Positions 8,878 through 17,808 of a stretch of 64,000 nucleotides of DNA are shown piece after piece. Each line of letters starts with the position of its first letter. The first letter of the stretch is position 1. Source of the DNA: Chloroflexota bacterium (lineage in GTDB: Bacteria; Chloroflexota; Limnocylindria; QHBO01); assembly GCA_003243965.1 (NCBI GenBank), contig QHBO01000016.1, forward strand, positions 195,076 to 259,075. Direction: 5' to 3'. Made by a program: the position numbers and the translations under genes. The notes under the pieces were generated by a model. The model saw only the letters and a program-made list of their open reading frames with translations, searched no databases and was not told the DNA's origin.

Positions 8878-9261
8878 ATGGACGCCGGCCTCAACCGAAC
8901 GGCCCCGCCGAGCTCCGTGAGCCGATCCCGCGCCGCTCGGCGGGAGGCCGCACAGCGCTCCGAATGCGCCGCCACGGCCGCGCTCACCATCCTCGGCCAG
9001 AAGTGGGTGCTGCGCATCGTGCGGGTGCTCGGAGAGCGCACCCAACGCTTCTGCGAGCTGCAGGACGCGCTGGGGGGCGCCAACTCGGCCACGCTCTCGC
9101 AGCGTCTCAAGCTCCTCGAGGACGAGGGGCTGCTCGTTCGCCACGAGATCTCCGCCGTGCCGCCGTGGGTCGAGTACTCGCTCAGCGAGAAGGGCGCGGA
9201 CCTGGGCCGGGCAATCGGCGGCATCGACGCCTGGGCCGATCGCTGGTCATCGGTGCAGTGA
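8878..9261 (+). CDS. HxlR family transcriptional regulator
   Basis: ALTILGQKWVLRIVRVLGERTQRFCELQDALGGANSATLSQRLKLLEDEGLLVRHEISAVPPWVEYSLSEKGADL is an HxlR signature. Confidence 0.88.
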   Translation: MDAGLNRTAPPSSVSRSRAARREAAQRSECAATAALTILGQKWVLRIVRVLGERTQRFCELQDALGGANSATLSQRLKLLEDEGLLVRHEISAVPPWVEYSLSEKGADLGRAIGGIDAWADRWSSVQ

Positions 9262-9314
9262 GCGACCCGACGTGAGCCGCCCGCGACGATCTGCCGAGTG
9301 AACCTGAGGCAACC

Positions 9315-9809
9315 GTGAGCCATCCCGTCGCCGAGGAGCGGCCCGTCGAGCACGGCGATGCGCTGAACCTCGTGCGCGCCGCCATCGCGGAGGCGCCCGG
9401 GCCGGATGCCGCCGCGCAGCGAGCGGTCGAGATCCTGCGCGATCGGTTCCACCATTACGACTGGGTCGGCATCTACTGGCTCGACCCCAGCGGCACCGAC
9501 CTGGTGCTCGGGCCGTGGATCGGTCCCGAGCCGACCGAGCACACGCGCATCCCGCTGGGCACCGGCATCTGCGGCGCCGCCGCGGCATCGGGCCAGACGG
9601 AGATTGTCAACGATGTGGACGCCGACCCTCGGTACCTGGCCTGCTTCAGCTCGACCCGCTCCGAGATCGTGGTCCCCATCTTCGCCGACGGCCAGGTGGT
9701 GGGCGAGATCGACATCGACGGCAGCGACCGCGACGCCTACGACCAGACCGATGCTCGCTTCCTGGAGGAAGTGGCCGCCCTCCTGGCTCCGTTCCGCCCC
9801 CGGCCGTAA
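9315..9809 (+). CDS. GAF domain protein, free methionine-(R)-sulfoxide reductase-like
   Basis: GTGICGAAAASGQTEIVNDVDADPRYLACFSSTRSEIVVPIF resembles the fRMsr cysteine-containing GAF motifs. Confidence 0.75.
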   Translation: MSHPVAEERPVEHGDALNLVRAAIAEAPGPDAAAQRAVEILRDRFHHYDWVGIYWLDPSGTDLVLGPWIGPEPTEHTRIPLGTGICGAAAASGQTEIVNDVDADPRYLACFSSTRSEIVVPIFADGQVVGEIDIDGSDRDAYDQTDARFLEEVAALLAPFRPRP

Positions 9810-9830
9810 CCGGCAGCGTAGATCGGTGCG

Positions 9831-10382
9831 ATGGCGGCCGCCGATCGCGAATCCCCCGCGCCGCGCGGACGGTTCGAGGAGATCTACGATGCGCACGTCG
9901 TCGGGATCTATCGGTACATCTACGCCCGCGTCGGAAACCGGCCGGATGCCGAGGACCTGACGGCGCAGGTCTTCATGCGCGCCGTCGAGCAGCTCGACAC
10001 GACGCGCGATGAGGGACAGATCGTGAGCTGGCTGTACCGCGTCGGGCAGAACGCGATCGCCGACTACTGGCGGGCCTTCTACCGACTCCCGCTGGTCGGC
10101 ACGGAGCAGGTCGCACCCGGCTGGGAGCCGCCGGAACCGGTGGAGCGAGCCGGGGGCGATCCCGAGCGAGCCAGCGACGAGCGTGCCACGGCGCGCGTCG
10201 AGCGCCTCCTCCGCACGCTCCCGGAGAACTACCGCCGCGTGCTCGAGCTCCGCTTCCTGCAGCGCCTCTCCGTGGCCGAGACCGCGGAGCGGATGGGCAT
10301 CAGCCGCGGCAACGCCAAGGTGCTCCAGTACCGCGCGCTCCGCAAGGCCGCGCTCGTGCCCGAGGTGACGACCGATGGCTGA
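9831..10382 (+). CDS. RNA polymerase sigma factor, sigma-70 ECF subfamily
   Basis: Region 2 IYRYIYARVGNRPDAEDLTAQVFMRAVEQL and region 4 ENYRRVLELRFLQRLSVAETAERMGISRGNAKVLQYRALRK. Confidence 0.95.
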   Translation: MAAADRESPAPRGRFEEIYDAHVVGIYRYIYARVGNRPDAEDLTAQVFMRAVEQLDTTRDEGQIVSWLYRVGQNAIADYWRAFYRLPLVGTEQVAPGWEPPEPVERAGGDPERASDERATARVERLLRTLPENYRRVLELRFLQRLSVAETAERMGISRGNAKVLQYRALRKAALVPEVTTDG

Positions 10383-11190
10383 CGATCCCCGCGACCGCTC
10401 CGCGGCCGACCGCTTCGACCGATACCTCGAGGCGCTCCTCTCCGACGGTCGGCCCTCGCCGGAGGATGTCACCGATGGCGACGAGGCGGAGATGGCCCGG
10501 CTCGCCGCCGAGCTCTCGGTGGCGACTCAACCCGGGGAGCAGGTCGGGCCGGACCCTGCGTTCGTGGAGCAGTTGCGCCTGCGCATGCGTCAGGCCGACG
10601 CCGGGATCGACGCCGTCCGGGTGCCGCTGCCGCTGCGGCCCGAGGCCACGGCCCCGACTCCTGTCGGGGTCCTGGGTCGGGTGCGCATCACTCGCCGCCA
10701 GCTGCTGCGCTCCAGCCTGACCGCAGGCGCAGGACTCGCCGCCGGGCTGCTGGGTGCCAGCGTGCTGACCCGCTCCGACCTGCGGCGCCCGATCTGGGAC
10801 GATGGGAACGGCCTCGTCAGCGGCACGGGCTACTGGACGCCGGTCGCACGGCTCGCCGACGTCCCGCCGGGGTCCGCCGTGCGCTTCACCACCGCGGCGT
10901 TCGATGGCTACGTCGTCAACGACGCGGGCCAGGTGCGCGCCCTCAGCTCGGTGTGCACCCACATGGGCTGCACGCTTCATTTCCGCCCGGACTGGCATGA
11001 CCTGCGCTGCCCGTGTCACGGCGCCTCGTTCGACCTCAAGGGTCAACTTGCGAACGGCACGGACCGATGGAAGATCACCGGCGGCTACCTAGGTGACGCG
11101 CGCGCCTACCCGATCTCGCTGCCGCCGCTGGTGCGGCCCAAGATCAAGGTCGAGAACGATCAGGTCTTCGTCTGGACCGCCCAGGTCTGA
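10375..11190 (+). CDS. Membrane-anchored Rieske [2Fe-2S] protein with anti-sigma-like N-terminal segment
   Basis: Hydrophilic N-terminus, ITRRQLLRSSLTAGAGLAAGLLGASVL (Tat-like/TM), Rieske motifs CTHMGC and CPCHGASF; 8-nt overlap with the sigma factor. Confidence 0.85.
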   Translation: MADDPRDRSAADRFDRYLEALLSDGRPSPEDVTDGDEAEMARLAAELSVATQPGEQVGPDPAFVEQLRLRMRQADAGIDAVRVPLPLRPEATAPTPVGVLGRVRITRRQLLRSSLTAGAGLAAGLLGASVLTRSDLRRPIWDDGNGLVSGTGYWTPVARLADVPPGSAVRFTTAAFDGYVVNDAGQVRALSSVCTHMGCTLHFRPDWHDLRCPCHGASFDLKGQLANGTDRWKITGGYLGDARAYPISLPPLVRPKIKVENDQVFVWTAQV

Positions 11191-11212
11191 GCCGGCCCCA
11201 CCTGCGGCCCCA

Positions 11213-12400
11213 TCAGTCCCCGGAGAGACGGATGACCGCGGCTGCCACGGGCGGCCCGGTGAAGACAAGCGCGAAACGCTCGTCGGGCGACCAGCCCAGC
11301 GACGGTACCGATTGGCTGCGGACGGCCACCGCGAACCCGCTGCCGCTGGCCCCGGGTTCAGCGAACGTCAGTCGAGAGCTGCCCGCGTCGAAGGCCGCCA
11401 ACCAACGGCCCTGCGGTGAGACGCCGACGATGTCCTTCGGCGACATGCCGCTCGGCGCGACGATCGGGGTCGCCGCCCCGGTGAAGAGGTCCAGCCGCTC
11501 CAGCCCGGTTGCGCTGGCGACGAAGAGTGCCTCCTTGCCCGCGCTCCAGGTGCGGACCGCGTGCCGAACGACGCGCGCCGGCTTCCCGGGCGCGCCAAAC
11601 CACACGTCCGACGTGCTCCCGAGAACGGTGGTGAGCGCCACGGACCCGGACCTACCGACCCAGACCCGGTCGATCGCGCCATCCAGCGTCTGGAGCTGGG
11701 GACTCACGCCGCCGGCACGCACGATCGCAGCGGCCACACACGCGGAGCCCGGCGGAGCCGCGCTGCATGCGCTCGTGCTGTACGACGTCAGCCATGTGCC
11801 GTCCGGGCTGGCCGTCATGTTCGTCGGCACGAACGCCGCAACGGACATGAAGCCAAGCTCCCGGGGTTCCCGCCCCGGAGACCAGGCCCGCAGCCGAGTC
11901 GTCCCGGTCTGGATCCCGGTCTGGATCCACACCTCGGCCGAATCGGGTGACCAGCCGTAGACCGTCCGACCGGACGTCGGCCCGGGCGAGACGGTGACGG
12001 TTTCGCCGCCGGGACCAACCAGGGCCGCCCGTTCTCCATCCTGCACCAGCGCGTAGTCCGTGCCGTTGATCCGGCCCCAGCCCGTGAAGAGACCCGCGAG
12101 CGCAGGCCCCGGGCGTAACTCGGGGAACGACAGGATTCGATCACCGCAGGTGACCGCCCGACTGGACGGGCTGACGAGGACCGACGATTCTCCGCAGTCC
12201 AGGCGAACCAGCGTGTGGCTCGGGATCCGCGCCGACGGGCTCGCGTGCGCCGGAGAGCTGCGCTGGGTGCCGAATGGCGAGGAGGAACTCGTGACATCGG
12301 CACCGGTCACCTGCGTGCCACAGCCGGTCACCAGAATGGCGACCACCGAAACGACCCACGCCGGACGGGCGCTGCGGCGGCTCGACTCATCCATGTCCAC
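11213..12400 (-). CDS. Putative lipoprotein with beta-propeller-like (WD40/TolB-type) repeats
   Basis: VVSVVAILVTGCG lipobox-like; repeated GWSPD, SPDGTW, SPQGRWLAAFD, GWSPDERFA segments. Confidence 0.6.
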   Translation of the reverse strand: MDMDESSRRSARPAWVVSVVAILVTGCGTQVTGADVTSSSSPFGTQRSSPAHASPSARIPSHTLVRLDCGESSVLVSPSSRAVTCGDRILSFPELRPGPALAGLFTGWGRINGTDYALVQDGERAALVGPGGETVTVSPGPTSGRTVYGWSPDSAEVWIQTGIQTGTTRLRAWSPGREPRELGFMSVAAFVPTNMTASPDGTWLTSYSTSACSAAPPGSACVAAAIVRAGGVSPQLQTLDGAIDRVWVGRSGSVALTTVLGSTSDVWFGAPGKPARVVRHAVRTWSAGKEALFVASATGLERLDLFTGAATPIVAPSGMSPKDIVGVSPQGRWLAAFDAGSSRLTFAEPGASGSGFAVAVRSQSVPSLGWSPDERFALVFTGPPVAAAVIRLSGD

Positions 12401-12409
12401 GTCTCCCCT

Positions 12410-12511
12410 CTATCGGTGGAGCGCCTGCATCAGGTAGCTGAACAGGTACGGAGTCGCGAGCAGGGCCACGATGGCGGCCAGCACGATCCCGGCGTAGATC
12501 ATCAGGCTCAT
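12410..12511 (-). CDS. Small single-TM protein (33 aa), hypothetical
   Basis: MSLMIYAGIVLAAIVALLATPYLFSYLMQALHR, C-terminal part of ORF 12410..12637; start chosen after the Pro/Arg-rich leader that derives from a DNA repeat. Confidence 0.4.
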   Translation of the reverse strand: MSLMIYAGIVLAAIVALLATPYLFSYLMQALHR

Positions 12512-12564
12512 GTCCGGTGGGCCCGGCCGATCGGGTGGAGGCGCGGTCCGGCGGGCGAGATGCA

Positions 12565-12591
12565 GCGGACGGAGCGGACGGAGCGGACGGT
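12565..12591. repeat. 9-bp tandem repeat, gcggacgga x3
   Basis: gcggacgga gcggacgga gcggacggt read directly. Confidence 0.8.
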
Positions 12592-12642
12592 CCGGACGCC
12601 GCGGACGCCGATGCTCTGCCGGCCGTCGCGAATCCACGCCGG

Positions 12643-15012
12643 TCAGCCGCGCCGCTCGATGGCGGAGACCAGCTCGCGCAGCCGGCCGAGGCGCTGCTCG
12701 CGGTCGCGCACGTAGCGCTCGATGGCGGCCAGGATGTGGCTCGTCCCGAGGTGTGCCTCATCCATCACCTCGTCCACCGTTCCACCGGTCCGCCATCGGT
12801 TGTCCCAGTCCGACGAGAGAGAGTACTCGGCGGCGAGCGGCCCATCGACCCAGTCGCGCATCAGCTTGAACGCGCGGTTGGTGATCGCCATGCCGTCCCA
12901 TCGGTCCGCCTCCGAGCGGATGCGCTCCTGGTACGCGGAGTCCTGGAGCGCGAAGAGCTGCGGGCTGATGGCGGCCACGATCCGGACGTTGAGTCCCTCG
13001 CGATCCAGGTCGGGGAGCACCTTCACCAGGTTGGCGGTGGTGACCGTGCCCTGCACGTAGACCGTCCCGGCGCAGGGGATGTCGGGGCGGGGCTGGCGAA
13101 GCACGTAGGCGCCCCGCGCGGCATCGAAATGCGACGCCATGCCGAGCGCCTCGCGGTCCGGGATCTCGATCGCCGGTCGGGTGAGATGCAGCGCGACAAT
13201 CGGCGCGGACTGGGCGAGCGCCGCCCCGAGCAGGACCGGCACCTCGTTGTACTCCCACGGATGCAGGTCGATGACGTGGCCCATCGGGAAGAGCTGGGTC
13301 ACTCCGGTCTCGAAGATGCCGAAGTGGGTGCGCGAGTCCTCCGCGGTCTCCGGCCCGCTGTGCCCCGCCACCCAGATCACCTTCCCGACCTTGAGCTCGC
13401 AATCCTGCGCCAGCTGGCTGAAGAGGCGCATCGGTCCGTACTTGAGGTACGAGAAGGAGCCGTAGGTCGAGCAGGCGCCCCAGAAGCCGTTGAACTCGGC
13501 CATCGGATCGTCGGCCAGGTTGACGCTGGCCAGCCCGACCGTCAGCCCCGCGTTGGTGAACTCGGTGATCTCCTGCGGCAGCACGGCGCCGCGGAGATTC
13601 GTGTCGCGGTTGTACCAGCCCCAGCCCGGCGCCCCGTCATGGTCCTTGGCGAAGCCGGCGATATTCGTCGAATCGGCGAGATCCGCCGAGCAGGCGATGA
13701 ACAGCGGCCGGTCGTACTCGGCCCGCGCGTAGGCGTTCACCCAGCTTCCCCACGCCGCAAGGCCGGCGCGATTCGGCTGCTTGTCGCCCGGCTGCTTCCA
13801 GACCGATGCGGGATAGCTGCGGAAGTCGGTGATCCGCGGGTCGGAGAAGATGCGCGCACCGCGGCCGCCGAGGTTGAAGCCATCGACCCGGTCCGGGACG
13901 GAGGCCGCAACCTCGATCAGCCGGTCGGTGATGGCGTCCACCAGCTCGGTATCGCGGTGCAGGACGCTCATCGCCACCTGAAAGTTGGCGCGCGCCTGAG
14001 CCTCCCGCGCGGCGGCATCGGCCGGGGCCGGCTCGTCGACGCCTTCGTAGGTCACGCCGTAGCGCTCCATGAATCCGTGCCGCACCGTCCAGAACTCCGG
14101 GCTGTTCATCGGGTGCGGCGTGCCGTGGCTCTTGTTGTCGTACTTTCCGTAGCCCCGGCCCTTGCGAGTCCGGAACCAAGCGACCGATGGCACCCGCTCC
14201 GGGTTGTCACCCCGTGCCGCCTCCAGCACCGCGCGCGTCACCGGGCCCCACTCCGAGCCGTGCAACGTGCCCGTCACGCGCCACTGGTACACGCCGAACC
14301 ACGATTCCGGCGTGCCCGGCACCACGCTGGACGCGGCGAAGTCGTCGATCCCATAGTCGTTCCAGTCGACCAGGAAGACGAGGTTCGAGAGACCCAGCCC
14401 CCACGCCGTGTTGCGCGTCTCGTGGCTGGCCCCAGGGGTGAGGCCGCCCTCGCCCTCCACGACGAAGACCTTGACCTCCTCGCAGCCGGCGAGCTTGAGC
14501 GCGGTTGCTTCCCCGGCGGACGGCGGCATCCCGTGGCCCGACGGGCCGGTGTTGAACTTCAGGAAGAGGGTCTTGCCCTCCATCTCGGCGTGGCCGGCCA
14601 GGCCGCCGCGGCGGCGGAGCTTGAGCAGGTCCTCCCAGGTCAGCGCCCAGCGGCCGTCGTCGGGGAAAGCGAACTCGGGCCCTGGGTCGCGCGCCTGCCG
14701 GGCGCGAAGCGTCTCGTTGAGGACCGCCAGCGTGGCGTAGATGAGCGGCACCGTGTGGCCGGCGGACAACACGAACCGATCGGCGAAGGGACGCCACGGC
14801 CGCCGGATGTCCCAGCGCATGGCCCCAGAGAGCATCGCGGCGAGCAGCAGGTGCACCTTGGAGCGCGAGCCGCCGGGGTGGCCGCTCTGCCGGTAGTTGA
14901 GGGCCAGGTCGATCGTCTCGTCGATGACGTCCTTGAGCACCTCCCAGCGGTCGAAGGCGGCCGCCGCGTCCTCGTACAGGCGGTCGACCGGCGCCGGGCT
15001 GGTGGTCGTCAT
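12643..15012 (-). CDS. Transketolase family protein (single chain)
   Basis: RQSGHPGGSRSK, DRFVLSAGHTVPLIYA, GPSGHGMPPSAGEATALKLAG, VEGEGGLTPGASHETRNTAWGLGLSNLVFLVDWNDYGID (ThDP-binding); start M at 15012 overlaps the next gene by 4 nt. Confidence 0.88.
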   Translation of the reverse strand: MTTTSPAPVDRLYEDAAAAFDRWEVLKDVIDETIDLALNYRQSGHPGGSRSKVHLLLAAMLSGAMRWDIRRPWRPFADRFVLSAGHTVPLIYATLAVLNETLRARQARDPGPEFAFPDDGRWALTWEDLLKLRRRGGLAGHAEMEGKTLFLKFNTGPSGHGMPPSAGEATALKLAGCEEVKVFVVEGEGGLTPGASHETRNTAWGLGLSNLVFLVDWNDYGIDDFAASSVVPGTPESWFGVYQWRVTGTLHGSEWGPVTRAVLEAARGDNPERVPSVAWFRTRKGRGYGKYDNKSHGTPHPMNSPEFWTVRHGFMERYGVTYEGVDEPAPADAAAREAQARANFQVAMSVLHRDTELVDAITDRLIEVAASVPDRVDGFNLGGRGARIFSDPRITDFRSYPASVWKQPGDKQPNRAGLAAWGSWVNAYARAEYDRPLFIACSADLADSTNIAGFAKDHDGAPGWGWYNRDTNLRGAVLPQEITEFTNAGLTVGLASVNLADDPMAEFNGFWGACSTYGSFSYLKYGPMRLFSQLAQDCELKVGKVIWVAGHSGPETAEDSRTHFGIFETGVTQLFPMGHVIDLHPWEYNEVPVLLGAALAQSAPIVALHLTRPAIEIPDREALGMASHFDAARGAYVLRQPRPDIPCAGTVYVQGTVTTANLVKVLPDLDREGLNVRIVAAISPQLFALQDSAYQERIRSEADRWDGMAITNRAFKLMRDWVDGPLAAEYSLSSDWDNRWRTGGTVDEVMDEAHLGTSHILAAIERYVRDREQRLGRLRELVSAIERRG

Positions 15013-16220
15013 CGGGGAGCGCCGGACCCCGCCGTGGCAAGCTCGCCGGTGCGCTCCAGGCGGCCGAGGGACTCGGCGATGCGCTCGAGCGCTCGTTCCA
15101 GGTTCTCGCGCGAATTCGCGTAGCTGAAGCGCAGATAGCCCTCGCCGAAGCGGCCAAATGACGTCCCCGCCAACCCGCACACGCCCGCGTCGTACAGGAG
15201 GTGGTCCGCGATCTCCACGCTGCTGCGCCCGAACGCCTTGACGTTGGGGAACGCGTAGAAGGCGCCGTGCGGCGTCACCACGCTGACTCCCTCGATCGCG
15301 TTCAGGCCATCGACGATCAGCCGCCGCCGGGCGATGAACTCCTCGCGCATCGCGTCCGCGGCGTCCTGTGGACCGGTCAGCGCCTCGACCGCGCCCGCCT
15401 GCGCAAACGCGTTGGTGCAGCTCACCGAGTTGATGATCAGCCGGCTGAAGGCCGGCACCAGCCACTCCGGCACGAGCCCGTAGCCGAGCCGCCAGCCGGT
15501 CATCGCGTACGTCTTGGAGAAGCCGTCCAGGGTGATGGTTCGATCGGCCATCCCGGGCAGGGTCGCCAGGCTGAGCGGCTCTCCGTCGTACTGCAGCCGC
15601 CCGTAGATCTCATCGGTCAGGACGACCAGGTCCTGCTCGACCGCGAGCGCGGCGATCGCCTCCAGGTCGGCGGGAGTGAGCACCGACCCGGTGGGATTCT
15701 GTGGGGAGTTGATGACGATCATCCGGGTGCGCGGCGTGACCAGGGACGCGACCTCCTCGACGTCCATCCGGAAGTCGCGCTCCTCGCGCAGCGGCGCGGG
15801 CACCGCGCGCGCCCCGACGAACTCGATCATCGACTCGTAGATCGGGAACCCGGGGTTGGGGTAGATCGCCTCGTCGCCCTCCTCGAGCAGGGCGAGCAGG
15901 GCGTAGAACATGATCGGCTTGGCGCCCGGGGTGACGATCACCTGCTCGGGCGAGACGCCGATCCCCTTCCAGCGGCGCGCGTCGGCGGCGATCGCCTCGC
16001 GAAGTGGCGCGATCCCAGTTGCCGAGGTGTAGTGCGTCATCCCCTGGTCGACGAGCCCCGCCACCGCCGCATCGCTGATCGTGCGTGGGGTGTCGAAGTC
16101 CGGCTCACCGATCTCCAGGTGGATCACGTCGCGTCCGGTGGCCTCCAGTGCGCGCGCACGCGCCGCGGCCTCGAAGGCGGTCTCGGTCCCGATCCGGTCC
16201 ATCCGGGTGGCTAATCTCAC
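15009..16220 (-). CDS. PLP-dependent class I/II aminotransferase
   Basis: VINSPQNPTGSVLT, LDGFSKTYAMTGWRLGYG, EPDFDTPRTI are typical AspAT-family motifs. Confidence 0.93.
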   Translation of the reverse strand: MRLATRMDRIGTETAFEAAARARALEATGRDVIHLEIGEPDFDTPRTISDAAVAGLVDQGMTHYTSATGIAPLREAIAADARRWKGIGVSPEQVIVTPGAKPIMFYALLALLEEGDEAIYPNPGFPIYESMIEFVGARAVPAPLREERDFRMDVEEVASLVTPRTRMIVINSPQNPTGSVLTPADLEAIAALAVEQDLVVLTDEIYGRLQYDGEPLSLATLPGMADRTITLDGFSKTYAMTGWRLGYGLVPEWLVPAFSRLIINSVSCTNAFAQAGAVEALTGPQDAADAMREEFIARRRLIVDGLNAIEGVSVVTPHGAFYAFPNVKAFGRSSVEIADHLLYDAGVCGLAGTSFGRFGEGYLRFSYANSRENLERALERIAESLGRLERTGELATAGSGAPR

Positions 16221-16439
16221 GTGCCTACCCTCATGCGGGGTGGTGCTGCATCATCGGTTCGGAGCGCCAGTGTACCGATGTGCGCCGCGCGCCGTCCTTC
16301 GGCCGTCCCTGGCGCTTCGCGCAGGACCTTGAGGGTATTGTCTGCAGGACGCGAGCGGTTGGTATACTTTCGCGAGCAACGACCACAGCGACAATCCAAT
16401 CCCGTCCCCGCCTCCGCGGCAGAGGAGTACCACGATCCC

Positions 16440-16865
16440 ATGACGATGCCCGACACGACGCGCGAGCCGATCTCGCTGACCGCACCGGTGCCGGTGTCGA
16501 CCGAGACCCTGGTCACGGTGACCGACGCGGCAGCCGCCAAGGTGCGTGAGCTTCGCAGCCGCGAAGGGAAGGACAGCGCCTCGCTCCGCCTGTTCGTCAA
16601 GAGCGGCGGCTGCTCCGGGTTCAGCTATGGCCTCGCCTTCGACGAGAAGCTCGCCGATGATGACCGCGTCGAGGATCACGCCGGCGTGCCGGTGGTGATC
16701 GACGCGTTCAGCGCCCAGTACGTGGGTGGCGCGGAGATCGACTACGTCGATTCCCTGATGGGTTCCGGCTTCGCAATCAACAACCCAAACGCGGTCAGCA
16801 GCTGCGCCTGCGGCTCCTCGTTCAACACCGATGGCTCCCCCACCCGCGCCGGGGGCTGCCACTAG
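16440..16865 (+). CDS. A-type iron-sulfur cluster carrier/assembly protein (IscA/ErpA/HesB family)
   Basis: LRLFVKSGGCSGFSYGLAFDE...GSGFAINNPNAVSSCACGSSF has the three conserved cysteines. Confidence 0.93.
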   Translation: MTMPDTTREPISLTAPVPVSTETLVTVTDAAAAKVRELRSREGKDSASLRLFVKSGGCSGFSYGLAFDEKLADDDRVEDHAGVPVVIDAFSAQYVGGAEIDYVDSLMGSGFAINNPNAVSSCACGSSFNTDGSPTRAGGCH

Positions 16866-16884
16866 CCGACCGACGTTCAGACAC

Positions 16885-16914
16885 GGCCCCGGCCATAACG
16901 GCCGGGGCCATTTT
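16885..16914 (+). terminator. Rho-independent terminator after the A-type carrier gene
   Basis: GGCCCCGGCC-ATAAC-GGCCGGGGCC perfect 10-bp stem followed by ATTTT. Confidence 0.85.
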
Positions 16915-17007
16915 CGTGCCCGGAAGACGGTGACCGTGCCGCCTTCCTGCTATGCTGGGTTAGCACGTATTGCGAGCAGGCCGATGCACCTCACACGCAG
17001 CTGACCG

Positions 17008-17793
17008 ATGCCCGGATCCCGCTCGCGGCACGACACCGATCTCTCCACCGCGGAGGCGATCCGCCGCGACTTCTCTGCGGCATGGGGCGAACTCGGAGCG
17101 GCATGGGGTGTGGCCCCCTCGACCGCTGCGGTCCAGGGCTACCTGCTCGCGCACGGCGGCCCGCTCACCGAGCCGGAGATCCGTCGCGCGCTGGGGCTGA
17201 GCCACCGGGCAGCCTCGCTTGCCCTCCTGCAATGCGAGGAGTGGGGGCTGATCCGGCGCGCAGCCGCGCCCCGACGGAGCGGACAGCGCGGCCCGGTGGC
17301 GACCGCCTACGAGATGGTCGGCAGCAACTGGGAGTGGTTCCGCCGCGTCGCGCGGGCGCGCAAGGAGCGCGAAACCGACCCGGTCGTGCCGGTCCTCGAC
17401 CGCTGCGTCCAGGCCGCGGCACGGGAAGCGCGCGCCAGCCACGATCCGGAGCTGGCCGAGCTGGCGGAACGCCTCGAAGGCCTCGGGACCTTCGTCCGTC
17501 TCTTCGACCGCGGCGTCGGTGTCATCGTCGATGGGTCGCCGGAAGCCACCGAGACCCTGTTCGCGCTCATCGGCGAGGTGGAACCCGCGGCCCTGGCGCG
17601 GCTCCTCGAGCTGGTGGGCACGCTGCCGCCGCGAGAGCTGGCCCGCGCCCTGACGACGCTCTCCCGGCTCTCGCCGCGCGCAGCCCGGCGCCTGTTGTCG
17701 CTTGCCGCGCAGCCCGCGCTGGCTCGCCTGGTGCGGACAAGCCACGTGGCGGCGGAAGCGCGGCCGCCGGTCGCGGAGCGGGATCGCCGCTAG
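17008..17793 (+). CDS. GbsR/MarR-like transcriptional regulator
   Basis: VQGYLLAHGGPLTEPEIRRALGLSHRAASLALLQCEEWGLIRR wHTH and YEMVGSNWEWFRRVARARKERE. Confidence 0.75.
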   Translation: MPGSRSRHDTDLSTAEAIRRDFSAAWGELGAAWGVAPSTAAVQGYLLAHGGPLTEPEIRRALGLSHRAASLALLQCEEWGLIRRAAAPRRSGQRGPVATAYEMVGSNWEWFRRVARARKERETDPVVPVLDRCVQAAAREARASHDPELAELAERLEGLGTFVRLFDRGVGVIVDGSPEATETLFALIGEVEPAALARLLELVGTLPPRELARALTTLSRLSPRAARRLLSLAAQPALARLVRTSHVAAEARPPVAERDRR

Positions 17794-17808
17794 GCCGCTG
17801 CCGGCGGG

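Noticed and set aside
8616-10472. 618-aa minus-strand ORF opposite HxlR, GAF and sigma genes
   Set aside because: No recognisable domain; opposite three genes with clear family signatures.
12565-12591. 9-bp repeat considered as a regulatory iteron
   Set aside because: Only three short GC-rich copies in a low-complexity intergenic stretch; could be slippage.
12517-15123. 868-aa plus-strand ORF opposite transketolase
   Set aside because: Shadow ORF; the minus strand has the transketolase motifs.
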